Below are positions 24,326 to 35,695 of a stretch of 64,000 bases of DNA, in pieces (within the stretch, counting starts at the first letter, position 1; every line of letters starts with the position of its first letter). The notes beneath the pieces are model-generated. The model searched no databases. It was given only the letters and a program-made list of their open reading frames with translations, and was not told the origin of the DNA. This DNA comes from Phycomyces nitens (Eukaryota > Mucoromycota > Mucoromycetes > Mucorales > Phycomycetaceae). The DNA lies in NCBI GenBank assembly GCA_022702545.1, contig JAHRBC010000001.1, forward strand, positions 9,796,001 through 9,860,000. Reading direction: 5' to 3'. The position numbers were made by a program, and so were the translations under genes.

Positions 24326-25727
24326 ATGGAAGTTGTATACAGTGATGACTGCCTCTTACACAATCCTTCCAAAGAATTGACGCGAGGGGAATGGAAAGCT
24401 TATACAGGTAAGCCAGACTTTAATTCTTGTACGCGTATGTGTTCGTAATGATTCTCTTTTAAACCAGAATCCCCGTCTCGGCTTGTATCCATAAAGCAGT
24501 TTATTGACAAGAACCCAGAATTCAAGGTGGTTGCTCCTGATGACTATACCATTGAACCAATTCTTGCTGTCCACAAGAAAGATTATGTTGATTTCCTATC
24601 CACAATCTACAAAGACTGGGTCATGGCTGGTCTTCCCAAGGACACGGTAGTGAGCGAGATATTTGGACACTGGTCGATGGTTGGTCACCTTGGTTCTGAG
24701 GAATGGAGGAAAATGGCGCTAAAGACTCCTAGTGGCCGTATTGGGCTCTATTCATTCGATCTCTCGGTCTCTTTTGATAAGGGTTCGTGTTTCATTTACG
24801 TACATGGTCCGTGATAGCCCTGAAATTTATGTTTTCGCTGGATTATTTTTAGATACCTGGCTGTCAACTTACACCTCCGCCCAAATCGTTCTCTCTGCTG
24901 CTCATCGGCTCCTTCGACAAGCCCAATCCAATGTGCCAGTCTATGCTCTTTGCCGCCCACCAGGTCACCATGCTGCCCATGATGTAGCTGGAGGTAATGA
25001 TTATGGCGTGTATTTTTAGACCGTGTCTAATAGTCCCCAAAGGATATTGCTTTATCAACAACGTAGCCGTGGCTGCAAAATTCTTGCAAAATTATGATGC
25101 TGCTGAAATGGATAGACTTGTGTCCAAAGCTAAAGAAAAGCAATCGCTTGTAGAACCAGCTATTTTGAATACGAAAAGGAGAATTCTGATTGTAGATGTT
25201 GATTATCATCAGTAAGTTATTTTGTTTTCTGTATGTTTGTAATAATAATTGGATTTGTTTCTAGTGGCAATGGAACGCAGTCGATATTTTACAATGACCC
25301 TTCTGTATTCTATATCTCTCTCCATGGAAGCCCAGACTATCCTTACTTTACCGGAAGTGAGGCTGAAATTGGAAGTGGAGATGGGGTTGGTTACAATCTC
25401 AATGTCCCGCTTGATCCAGTAACTACCACTGATTCGATATACTTGGATAGTCTCCAAAAGGCCTTGTCAAAACAACAAGTAGTTGAGTTTAATGCAGACA
25501 TCGTCATATGCTCTCTGGGCCTGGACACTTGGCATGAGGATCCTGTTGGTGGCATCGATGGGCTTGTGGACCCATTGACCTATGGCGCAATTGGAAGGCT
25601 CCTGAAAACCAGTGCCTCTTGTGTCAATAGACCGGTCCTGTTTGTGCAGGAGGGTGGCTATACAATCGACAAGCTCGGAGAATTAGCAGTCAAGGTGCTT
25701 TTGGGCTACCTAGAGCCGTCTAATTAA
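24326..25727 (+). CDS. Histone deacetylase-fold amidohydrolase (acetylpolyamine aminohydrolase type)
   Basis: Five exons (24326-24407, 24468-24782, 24853-24993, 25043-25211, 25265-25727) total 1,170 bases, 389 residues. Catalytic features are all present: the His-His dyad in RPPGHHAAHD, metal ligands in the DVDYHHGNGTQ motif (Asp and His) and in SLGLDTWHEDP (Asp), and the transition-state tyrosine in QEGGYTID. The segment GRIGLYSFDLSVSFDKDTW before the active site and the DP-x-GG following the third ligand resemble bacterial-type acetylpolyamine amidohydrolases more than class I Rpd3-type deacetylases. The reaction expected is zinc-dependent hydrolysis of an N-acetyl amide, from acetylated polyamines or acetyl-lysine. 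No signal peptide; cytosolic or nuclear. Which substrate it uses cannot be read here. Confidence 0.88.
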
Positions 25728-26925
25728 TTAGACTATCGTTTTCTTCCCGAGTCATTTTGTTACAGAATGTAGATTTATCAACTCTTCACATTGTCCGGCT
25801 GTTTATTTTAAAGAATAAATATCACCCAAAAACAGGCTGGCTTGTGGCCACCAATCTGAATGACTCACTTGGCAGTTTATGAGTGTTGAGTTGTAAATAC
25901 TAAACGAAATCCAAAGATGGCTATTTCAGAATGAAGGGTATGATGAGGGCACAGACAGGTCTTTGGGCTAATAATAACAAGATTTAAAGGTTTGAATCTA
26001 TTATAGAAATATTATGATTCTTTGGTAATTGTACCATTTGGCTTTGTGGGGACATCAAAACTAAGGCTAGGTGTAACATTTCCCACGAGGCGCAAACCAG
26101 AGGAGAGGTAAGATCATGACGACTATAGTTGCAGATTTTTCTCAAAACGTAACTGTCTTGAAAATGTCAAAAGAGAGCAGAAGACTATCGACAAATCTCC
26201 CCATTTTTTCTCCTTTCTTGAGAATGTTTAATAAATTAATTCTATTTTTATAAGCTCTAATCTGCACATTCTTCATATCAAATCTACAGGAATTCACACC
26301 TAGAAAACACTTTTATGTGATTCTGAATTCATGTCTTGTAATTTTTTTTAAAAATACTAATAATAATACTAATTTGTACATATTATCTCGAATCAGTTGC
26401 AAAAAAAATACAGCATTCTATTTTTACATGATCTATAATCTATATCCGTAAATCGTAAATCGTACTTCTTGGCAATCTTGGGAATTATTATCAGGCGAGT
26501 GCCCCCTTTCCTAAATAAAAATAAAAAGCATCATATCAGTTTTAAGCTGGGACAACAGCGTCATCGAACAACTGTGTTTGGTAGCTTGTCTTACATTACA
26601 CATCTCAATCATCCCACTCGACCATCCAAAGAATTATTAAAACAAAAAAAAATGACACTTTTATTTATAATTTAATTTAACATATGAGCAGAAAAGCTTG
26701 ATTATCGCTAGAGTACAAGGTATAGCCAAAAATAACTAGTGGTATTGATTAAAATTAATTGAAGAAGAAGAAGAAAAAAAGGCACAATGAATTGCCCATA
26801 AAACATGACAGAATTTGAAACAATTACAATGACCCCCCAAAATAGGGCTTAGAATCCCACAAATTATGAATTCCAGTGTGACTTTTTGAGGAAATGTAAC
26901 AGCATCATAATCATCATAATCATAA
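25728..26925. other. Spacer, no gene seen
   Basis: Runs from the deacetylase stop to the oxidase start. Short open frames on either strand lack family features. Confidence 0.5.
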
Positions 26926-28041
26926 ATGATGATCATCTTGATATTTGTATTGTTGACTGTAGCAGCAATAGAATGTGCACCTACAGGCCAAGAAACCAAC
27001 CAGACCATCCGGAATTACTACATTAGTGCAGAGGAAATCAGCTGGAACTATGCTCCAATGGCATGGGACAATCTACGAGACAAACCCCTCCAAGACTCCC
27101 CAGCAAGACTCTACACTGTAAAGACACCGACAAGAATAGGCTCGGTATACCATAAGGCAATCTATCGCCAATACACATCCGCAGCTTTCAAAGTACCTAT
27201 AGCCCACGACCCCGGGCTGGGCACTTTGGGTCCAATCATTCGTGCTCAAGCCGGTGACCAGGTTCGCATCTTGTTTTACAACAAGGCCTCGAGGCCTCAT
27301 AGTCTTCATCCTCACACAAGCAAGCAGACCAATTCTCTTCCGGGAAAATCAATTGAGCCCAACCAGATATACCAGTACATCTGGAATATCCCATCCAATG
27401 TCAATTTTCCAGTCAATCAGTCTTCGGTCGTATGGACTTATGCTTCAAAGTCAGATCCAGTCGGGGATCTCAACGCAGGTCTTCTAGGGCCAATAGTCAT
27501 CTATAAGCCTGGAACCCTTGTAAAACCATCGCCAGGAAGCACCTTTGAAAGACCACAGGGTGTCGACCAAGAGATCTTTACAGTCATGATGACAACGGAC
27601 GAAGGTCTGTCAACCTATTTTAATGAATCCGTCTCGGAAGCAGGAATCAGTCCAGACGAATTAGAGACCTTGAAGGCTGATCCTCTTTTTGAAGAGTCGA
27701 ATCGAATGTATCATATAAACAGCTATGTGTTCAACAATAATGCTGACCTGAGAGTATTTTATGGAAAGCCTGTGCGATGGTATGTAATCTCATTCGATCT
27801 TGAAGATGAAGATGTCCATACAGCACACTGGCATGGATCTACATTGCTCTACCATGGTCACCGTGTGGATGTGGTGGATCTCATGTCGGTCAGCTTTGAA
27901 GTTTTGGATATGATACCTGACAATGAAGGCCAATGGTTATTCCACTGCCATGTTGGACAGCATTTTGAGGCTGGCATGACATCTTTTTATGAGGTTGAAA
28001 AGGAAGAGTATACAGGAGATGAAGGATGGGGAAAGCGATGA
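26926..28041 (+). CDS. Secreted ceruloplasmin/hephaestin-type multicopper oxidase (two-domain)
   Basis: Single exon, 371 residues. Begins with a hydrophobic signal peptide (MMIILIFVLLTVAAIEC). The mature start NYYISAEEISWNYAPMAWD is the hallmark opening of ceruloplasmin, hephaestin and coagulation-factor A domains. Domain 1 continues with LGTLGPIIRAQAGDQVRILFYNKASRPHSLHPH and LNAGLLGPIVIYKPGTL. Domain 2 has the family FEESNRMYHINSY segment, then the copper motifs HTAHWHG and FHCHVGQHFEAGM (type-1 site His-Cys-His with axial Met). The protein is one A-type unit, whereas ceruloplasmin has three. Known relatives oxidise Fe(II); a ferroxidase or phenol-oxidase role outside the cell is inferred. 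Several N-x-S/T sites suggest glycosylation. The first-domain histidine set looks reduced (HPH but no second His-x-His pair), so a full trinuclear centre within one chain is uncertain; oligomerisation could supply it. Confidence 0.85.
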   Translation: MMIILIFVLLTVAAIECAPTGQETNQTIRNYYISAEEISWNYAPMAWDNLRDKPLQDSPARLYTVKTPTRIGSVYHKAIYRQYTSAAFKVPIAHDPGLGTLGPIIRAQAGDQVRILFYNKASRPHSLHPHTSKQTNSLPGKSIEPNQIYQYIWNIPSNVNFPVNQSSVVWTYASKSDPVGDLNAGLLGPIVIYKPGTLVKPSPGSTFERPQGVDQEIFTVMMTTDEGLSTYFNESVSEAGISPDELETLKADPLFEESNRMYHINSYVFNNNADLRVFYGKPVRWYVISFDLEDEDVHTAHWHGSTLLYHGHRVDVVDLMSVSFEVLDMIPDNEGQWLFHCHVGQHFEAGMTSFYEVEKEEYTGDEGWGKR

Positions 28042-28174
28042 TGTAGTTAATTTTAATGATAGAGTATGATGGGTATAATTATTTTTATTTTTTGTCTATT
28101 ACATGCATTTATGTTTTCTAGAGTGCGGATTGTGTTGGCTTGTACCAAGTAAATAAATAAATGTTGTCTGTATC

Positions 28175-31100
28175 TCAGAGAGAGTATCCAGAAGACGTTA
28201 TAAAGTAAACCCAATCAGTGTTTTTCAGAAGCAGTGAAGGCACTGGATTTGTGTAAACAAAAGGCAATTCATTTCCCATTGATTCGTTGGGTGCGCGAAG
28301 TAAGCCCAGAGGAAGCAGGGCATAGTCCAGAACAAACGTCTCGAATAAAAAGGAAAATGGCTTGTCAACAAAGCACAGAGGCATCTTTATGCTTGTCAAG
28401 TAATGTCCATCGGTAACTGTATCAAAAGAGGTGGCTGAACTGTTGATCTGAGGTGATCCAGGCATCCCACAGAGCGTCTTGATAATCGATACAATATCAG
28501 GCTTGTAATATGTTTGACTCAAGAGCACATTGCTGAGCAAGCTGTCCACAACCACGTCTCCGGCCGCATAGGCTGGAGTGTAAAACACATCAATCTCTTC
28601 TGCAACATCTTTGCCTTCCAATAGGTGCATAAATCTAATGTTGGATCTTTCAACTAGAGATGGGTTTAGTTTGGTTTCTAGGCATCATATACACCTACCA
28701 AGATTCACAATCCTATAAGACCCCTCTACTGGTTCTTGGATCAATAGGTCCATAATGTGGCTGGTCATTCTAAAGAATACATGTAAATAATTGTTTTAAT
28801 ATATACGCCTATTCTAAACCTACACTGCAGGGCTATCCGAGTTTCTCTCGTATTGATCCAAATTCTCCTTTTCACTAGTAATCAAAACGATTGAAGAATG
28901 AGTATATTGATATCCAATATCCTCTTGAGCCCTTCACCTCATCACCACCACTTGTTTAGCTCTCTTTACGCCTGCTCTCAATAGATCATCTGGGTGCCTA
29001 CAATTTCCCTGGATTCCCTGGATTAGACAACCTGAGAATTATTGGCACAAGCAACTTACCACCATAAAAAATACTCTTGGAAATTGCTTGATGAGATCAA
29101 AGGTCTTTTTGTTTGGAAGCGTGGCGCACAAAAGAATGATATCCTGGAGATCATTTGGCTTCATGTAAGGAGACCTACAATAAATACATGTACTTTTTTT
29201 TTAGTCTTTTGGTTGACCTCTTTATGGTCTTGTCTTGCCTTAGGTTATAAATAAACTTGAATATGTTTATCACACGTCTGTGAAGACAAACAAGAATATG
29301 ACCATCCATTCCGTCGGCCGAGTCGATGACCAGGTCATCCAAGGTGGCTGGTTCTTGAAGCAAGTAACAAAGAGGCAATGAATTATCCTCAACCAATTGT
29401 CCATCAGATGTGGTGTTTGTCATGCCCATTCGCGATACAAGAGCCCGATTTCCTGTTAATAAAGCATGTTTTGAAGAAGGAAGGCGAGATATACAAAAGT
29501 CTTGTTGGACAGGATGAGATGTACTGACTCTAGAACTATGAGAGACCATAGTCTCTGTAGATGAAGAATGCCTTAGAGTGGTTCCCAAGCCCTTTTTAGG
29601 GTTGAGAAGGGACTTGAAGGGTGGGGGTCTGGTAGCAGAGCGTCTGTTGCGTACAGACTTGACAGCCTTCCAAGCATAGACAGTAGTCTATTGTCCAAGA
29701 GAAAGTCATGGTGAGAATGCTGATTACAAGACTGGTCTTGACTTGCCATCTTTTTTATATCATTGATTTCACGCGTGCTTTCTGCCATATATACACACAG
29801 GTCCTGGGATTTTATCAGATACTTTTTACCAGGGTTTAGTATAATATGATCATCCTCATCTTCGTTGGAGAGCTTGATGGCAAATAAGATCACTTGGAAC
29901 TCTTTAAAGAGAATCTAATGAAAGCCGTGAGAAATCATATGTCAATGAATAATTTCATCTTACCCAGGCAGCATCTCCAAAAGTAAGACCAACAAGACAA
30001 TCCTCTGGAGGTGCAACATAAATCTCATTGCATGAGCCATCATCTATTTGAATGGATGACTTGGTATTAACATACACGGCGTATAATGTATATAAACCAC
30101 TTGCCATACTGTGCTTGCCATGGCTCATCGTATTTGTTTCTAGGTTCTCTTTGGTGCAGAAGATTTGTGAGCAGAGTGGAAGCACCTCTGCATCTACAGT
30201 TCATGGCAAGAAGGTACTGCTTGAATTCACGGAGACAAATGATTTCTTTTGCAACCTTTTGGTATATTGCTGTGCTTGGATAGAGATTATATGTATATAT
30301 CGGTACACTGTAAGTGGTTGTGTAGCAATACAATGACCATAATCGAACCGTGTTGCGTTCGTCTTCCTTTGCTGGTTCAGGTGTATTGTTGTCTAGTGAA
30401 CCAAGTGTAAGAATAGTGTAAATGATATATATATATAGAGAGAGAGGCTAATTACCAGACATGGTGATGATGGCTTTTGCATAGCGTGCTTGCTATAAAT
30501 GTATATCTTAGCAACATATTATGGTTGAGAATATTGATTTCTTATAATAATAATAAAAAAACCTACTGCTCGCTGCAATGTCTTTTCATTCTGTAAACAA
30601 GCCGTGTCAGTAGATATTGATAAGTAGGTTTCATTCTAATTACCAATACTGAGCCATGGAGAAACTGAACACGATGACCCCACATTGAATTCCTTTCCAT
30701 CAACTTCAACTCTTCTGTGGGACGATTGATGTCCAAGAAGACTATATTGAGATGTGTTTCAATGTGTTCCTATTAAGAAATAAATTGACAGACATTAGGA
30801 TCCCTGGACCTCATGGAATGCACCAAAGCTTACTCTATTCAAAAAGCCATCCAAGATATCATTAGCCTGTTCTGGTGTAAAGGTGCCAACGATCAAGATA
30901 AAAGGCATTGTTCCCTTTGAAACAGAGCCACCCCCATCTTGCAAACACAAGCATGGTTAGAACTCCACAATGATTACTTGCAACAAAGTTACCTTGACGC
31001 TTTCGAAGTGTGCTGAGTGAATCTGCCAATAGACTTGGTAAGACAGCCAAGGATATTACAATCAATAGCATCATGACAATACGACTGCCTTCAGTACTGG

Positions 31101-32768
31101 GGGTTATATCTACAGACATGTTGGTTAATACCAGTGCTTGTGCTTGTATGCATACCTCCATATCCGACAGTAGACAGAGTAACCATTACGACATAACTAG
31201 GATATATTCATCAGCTTAACCTTTCTTGGCTTAAAGGTACTTACAGTGATTCAAGGATGGTATAATTGACAGTTCCAAATGTGACCTCACAGTATTGAAA
31301 AGCTGACATTCCATTGTAGAGAAGGACAGCAATGGTGATGATTAATTGAATCAACTTGGCCTTGAGTGCATCAACAGGTTTATCTATTGTGTTGAGGTGA
31401 GAGGGAGCTGGTTTAACCGATTGTTACCTGTCATTTGGAGATTAAGTTTTATCTTCATCCAGCTCTTGACTCGTAAGAGCAATACCCAACTACGTAGAAA
31501 GTATGGCACTACAGAATTTGGAATCAATAAACAATTGTGTCTATTTGATGGTTACCATAGAGATATTGTCCATGTTCTACAAAGTACGAAACAAGGAATG
31601 GCATTGTTGTCATTGATTCAATAAAGAATCTAAAGCTAAAAAATACAGACAAGGGGTATACGTTCATAAAGACACCTATAATACACATGGTTTAGAATCA
31701 TTGCCTTTAATTGACCAACTTACGTATCAAAAACGAGCCTGTATTCCAGACCGTCAGACAGAGACAGAACATCCTGGTGCAAAAGACATTGGTTAGTGTT
31801 TTGGATTGCCTGAATCACCAGTTCTTTACCAAAGGTCATAGGAACGCCACTTGTAGAGCCAGGGCGGGTTGAGATCGACGTCTGACTCCTGCTTCATCTC
31901 TACAAGATACGCCAAGCAGAATAGGATATCGACCAGGAGATCCAAATTGACCTAATAAAATCGATTTTCAATATTGGTGCTACTCCGATCTCTAAAAAGA
32001 AATAAAGGCTTACAAACAGCACAATGCTACTGTTGCTAAACAAAATTCTTTTTGCTGCTGAAATGTACTGGTTATTAAACATGTTCTTGATTATGCTCTT
32101 GAGACTAAAGACGTCTTCCTCTTCCTCCCTAAGAATGGTGGTCAGTCCAACTCAAGACGATGGATGACTTACCGGCAGTGCTTACGACCAGATCTATAGT
32201 TTGATCGAACTGTGCTAAGATTAACCGCAGAACGTCTACCAAACCATTGATCGGTAACCAACTGATTTGGAGCCGATTCAACAACCTCTTGCGCACTATT
32301 GAATATAAAGAAACCTGTTATGATCAGGATCACATGCTGATTGTGGACATACTCTGGATCGAGTGATGGCAGGACGAGATCAGGCAAGGTTTCAGCGTGT
32401 CTTTTGGTGCTTCCAAGCATTATTGTTGATATCTGAGTAACAAGTCTAGATCTGGACTGGTGGCGTTGCTGTAGGCGCTTCTTCTTTCGTTTGGCAATCT
32501 TGTCCGGCTCGTCCAGGTCGCTATTGCCGCGCGAAGACCCATTATCTCCAAGGCTCGACCGAGAGGATTGGAATGGACTATTCCTGGTGACGCCAGAGTG
32601 AAGTCCATAGGTATGGGTCTGGTCTCCACAGAGATGACTTTCCTCGTCGTCTTCTGGATGGTCATACTCTTTGCGGCGACTGAGCATGTTCCAAGAAAGC
32701 AATAAAGATGTAGAGAAAGCGAAAGAGAAGACAAAGCCAAGTAGTATTAGGCATTGACCAAACGTCAC
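28175..32768 (-). CDS. BK/Slo-type potassium channel (six-TM pore plus tandem RCK domains)
   Basis: A gene of about 17-20 small exons encoding roughly 1,150 residues. N-terminal hydrophobic helix MTFGQCLILLGFVFSFAFS, then a basic linker, S1-S3-like segments (VNLDLLVDILFCLAYLVE; FFSFRFFIESMTTMPFLVS), an S4-like helix with spaced charges (LLLRVKSWMKIKLNL), S5, and the pore with the exact K+ selectivity filter TVGYGD at about 31180-31100 followed by S6. The cytoplasmic part has RCK1 (ILIVGTFTPEQANDILDGF; HLNIVFLDINRPTEEL; FLHGSVL) and the BK-specific STLLTNLLHQRE and VGLTFGDAAW stretches, then RCK2 (GHILVCLHRRVINIF) and a Slo-type C-terminus (YTPAYAAGDVVVDSLLSNVLLSQTYY). In BK channels the acidic calcium bowl stands before that last segment; it is not there. 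Expected in the plasma or an internal membrane as a tetramer, gating K+ by voltage and cytosolic ligands. Convergent with the oxidase gene. Confidence 0.87.
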
Positions 32769-33594
32769 GGCGGAGGAGAGGATGTCTTTGGGTTATTCGG
32801 AGGACGGAAAGATCGGTTTTTTCCGGGCTTTCAAACCAGGTGTTGGTATATATATTAAGATATATAAAAGTGGTTTTTTGTATGTAGAAGACCTTTTTCC
32901 ATTGTCAAATGGGCTTGGATAATCTACAGGCTACATTATACATGTTCTTGTTGGTTCCAAAGGTTTATATAAAATGAACGCTTGTAACAACCAATAAACA
33001 TGCTGTATGTATGGAATTGGTGGCAAGTCTCGAGCAATATATTCGTACCACATATTTAATCGCCATTCCTTATCATATCTTCAAGTTCTAGACATCATAA
33101 AGATGGATACAGATCCACTCCGCCACTCGCATTGGCCTTTTTTGCACCATGATAATCAATGGCACCAGAGTGGGACAAGAAAGTGCCCTGTTATCTATTC
33201 TTGTGCAATCATGGCCATTATCCAGAACAAATGTCTTTTTTGGAGGTGCCTTTAATATCTTGATCATTAATATATATATATATGTATATTCTAGTCATCA
33301 ATACATATATGCATATATATATATATATATATTATTAGGGTAGAGATTAACCATGGAAACAACTTTAAACTTTCACTATTATCACTTCCAAATAAGAATA
33401 AATCTTGGCCATTTACTTTTAAGCCTCACAATGACTGTTTTTCATAACTACTGCAGCTCAAGATTCAATCCGAGAAACCATGCTGGAAAAAAAATGGGTG
33501 TGCTTAAAGAGGTGTTACGGAAGAAAAAGAAGATTTAAAATAATATACTAGACTTTTTTCTCTCTCTCTTTTGCTCTTTATCTATCTTTTGGTC
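32769..33594. other. Divergent promoter spacer between channel and Rpc7 genes
   Basis: Contains (TA)n at about 33268-33332 and a TC-rich tract just before the Rpc7 start (33556-33570). No gene recognised. Confidence 0.5.
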
Positions 33595-34507
33595 ATGTCG
33601 CGTGGAGGTCGTGGTGGATTTGGTGGTGGCCGTGGAGGGCCAGGTGGAGCAAACAGTGGAGCAATGCAGCTCGTTTCATTTGACATGCTCAAGGATCTCA
33701 GTTCGGGTGGTCTGTTCAATGTGAACACGGCGCTTTTTCCTGTAAGTCATTTGGAATGACTCTTTAACCAACTAATGATGTCTAATGTAGGAAATGGATG
33801 TGCCAATTCCACGTAAACCAAACTCTACAGAGAATAGCCAGTGGAAGTTCAAGGAGGAATTCCTAAAGCAGGTGCACGAGTCGGCATACCACCTGGTTCC
33901 TCCCCCACCAAAGCCAGGTACAGATTAGATATGGGCTGATTGGATCGCTAATCATTATTATAGATATCGAAAGATACTCGGACAAATACAAGCTGGCAAC
34001 TGTTCGTAAAAAGACTTTACGAGAGATCGACACTGGTAAAAAGATGGCCAGGACTCGAGGATTAATGATTAACATTCTTTGAGAAAAAAAAAGATTTCGA
34101 TTTCTTCCCAGAAGAACTGCAGTCCGTCATTGATCCAAGCAAAGCCAAGAAGAGTAGGTTTGAGATGATGTAAAGATCTATTAAACATTGTGGGTCTTTA
34201 GAGCGCAAGGTTCAAAAGGTCGATGATAACTTTAACTTGGATGATATTATCAATGCCGAAGAAAAAGATAAAGATGGAGAGGATGACCAAGGCAAAGAAG
34301 AAAAAGAAGGAGATGCTGCAAGTGACCTTGAGATTGATGAAGAGGGCGAAGAAGAAGAGTTGGTTGATGACAATGATTATGCCCAAAATTACTTTGATAA
34401 CGGTGAAGACGAGGACTTTGATGATGATGATGGTAAGTGACAAGACTGATTATTGACAAGATACTGACATGCTTCAAGGTGATGGTGGTGCTGGAGACTA
34501 CTATTAA
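33595..34507 (+). CDS. RPC31: RNA polymerase III subunit Rpc7/Rpc31
   Basis: Six exons (33595-33741, 33791-33917, 33964-34035, 34094-34153, 34202-34432, 34479-34507) total 666 bases, 221 residues, all in frame. The N-terminus is Gly/Arg-rich (MSRGGRGGFGGGRGGPGG), followed by LFPEMDVPIPRKP and the family-typical RYSDKYKLATVRKKTLREID and FFPEELQSVIDP. The C-terminus is strongly acidic and ends DNDYAQNYFDNGEDEDFDDD then DGDGGAGDYY, the signature close of Rpc31/POLR3G. The subunit belongs to the Pol III-specific Rpc82-Rpc34-Rpc31 trimer used in initiation at tRNA and 5S genes. A one-sided acidic tail and the intact N-terminal block make the call firm. Confidence 0.93.
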
Positions 34508-34664
34508 ACATTGATATTTCATCATATATCTTATATTGCATTAAACGAGGGAAAATACATCCATTCGAAAAAATTGGACTGTTTGCGGAGGCCAATTTAT
34601 TATTATTTTTTATTTTTATTGTTCATTGTTCATAATCATCCTTTCACCCAGAAAAATAATAAAG

Positions 34665-35251
34665 ATGTCCCAGCAAGAGCTCATTGATGATGTCATTTAC
34701 TGTGCACGCTATGGAGAATTCGACGAACTCAAGGAAACAAAACCTAGCCCTGAATTGCTGATTAGAGGAGATGAATCTGGAAATACAGCCCTTCACATGG
34801 CCAGTGCCAACAACCATGTCCGTAAGTATTGTCTGTTGGTTGGAATGGAAGATTTATGTTTCTTATAGAGATCGTCGCTTGGATTCTTGACCAGCTACTC
34901 TTGACCGGCTCCCCCTTGGCACCATTGGTTAATGTGCGCAACAAGGAAGGAAACACACCTCTTCACTGGGCTGCCTTGAATGGTCACCATGAGATTGTCG
35001 AGCTGTTGGTCAAGGCTGGTGCAGACTGCAAGGTAAATAAAATAGTGGGTAATAAAGAAGAAGCTGGTGATTAAATTTGACTCTAGACAAAGAATGAGGC
35101 TGGAAAGACCCCAATCTATGAGGCCCAGCAGCATAACCACGAAAAGGTGGCCGAGTTCTTCTTACTGACAATGATGGAAGAAGAGCCAGAAGAGCCAATG
35201 GATGAGGATGAAGAATGCGTCGAGACAGGTGTTCCAGAACAGGGAGCATAA
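34665..35251 (+). CDS. Ankyrin-repeat protein, Yar1-like
   Basis: Three exons (34665-34821, 34869-35032, 35087-35251) total 486 bases, 161 residues. It starts MSQQELIDDVIYCARYGEFDEL and has ankyrin repeats: DESGNTALHMASANNH, NKEGNTPLHWAALNGHHEIVELLVKAGAD and NEAGKTPIYEAQQHNHEKVAEFF. The tail is acidic (EEEPEEPMDEDEE). Size, repeat number and acidic end fit yeast Yar1, a chaperone for ribosomal protein Rps3; that function is inferred by resemblance. It lies 157 bp after the Rpc7 stop in the same direction. Confidence 0.85.
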
Positions 35252-35695
35252 AAGACACAGTACCATATACTTCTTTCTATTTCTGTTTCTGTAATCTTCT
35301 AAACATTCCCTCTCAACATTCATACTGAAAACAACCATAACCCCCAAAATGCATCTTTTATAACCAATTTTGTATTCATCATCCTGTACTTGCAACAGCT
35401 TATTTTTAAGAAAATTATAATAGAAAGGGTTATATTTAGCACAACACACAAGGGATAAAGAAGAGACATAAAAGGAAGAAAATAACAACAGATTTAAGAA
35501 TCCACATCATTAATAATTAAATAAATACATAATAATAATAATAATAATAATAGGGGTGGAATAGCTGTTGCCTTTTATGGGAGGTTGTTGACAGCCAAGA
35601 CATACAAAAAAATATGATGGTTGGTTTGTTATTTCGTTTGATTTGGCTGTGCTTTGGATTTTGTTCCTCTTTCTCTTTATTATTTTACAATTATC

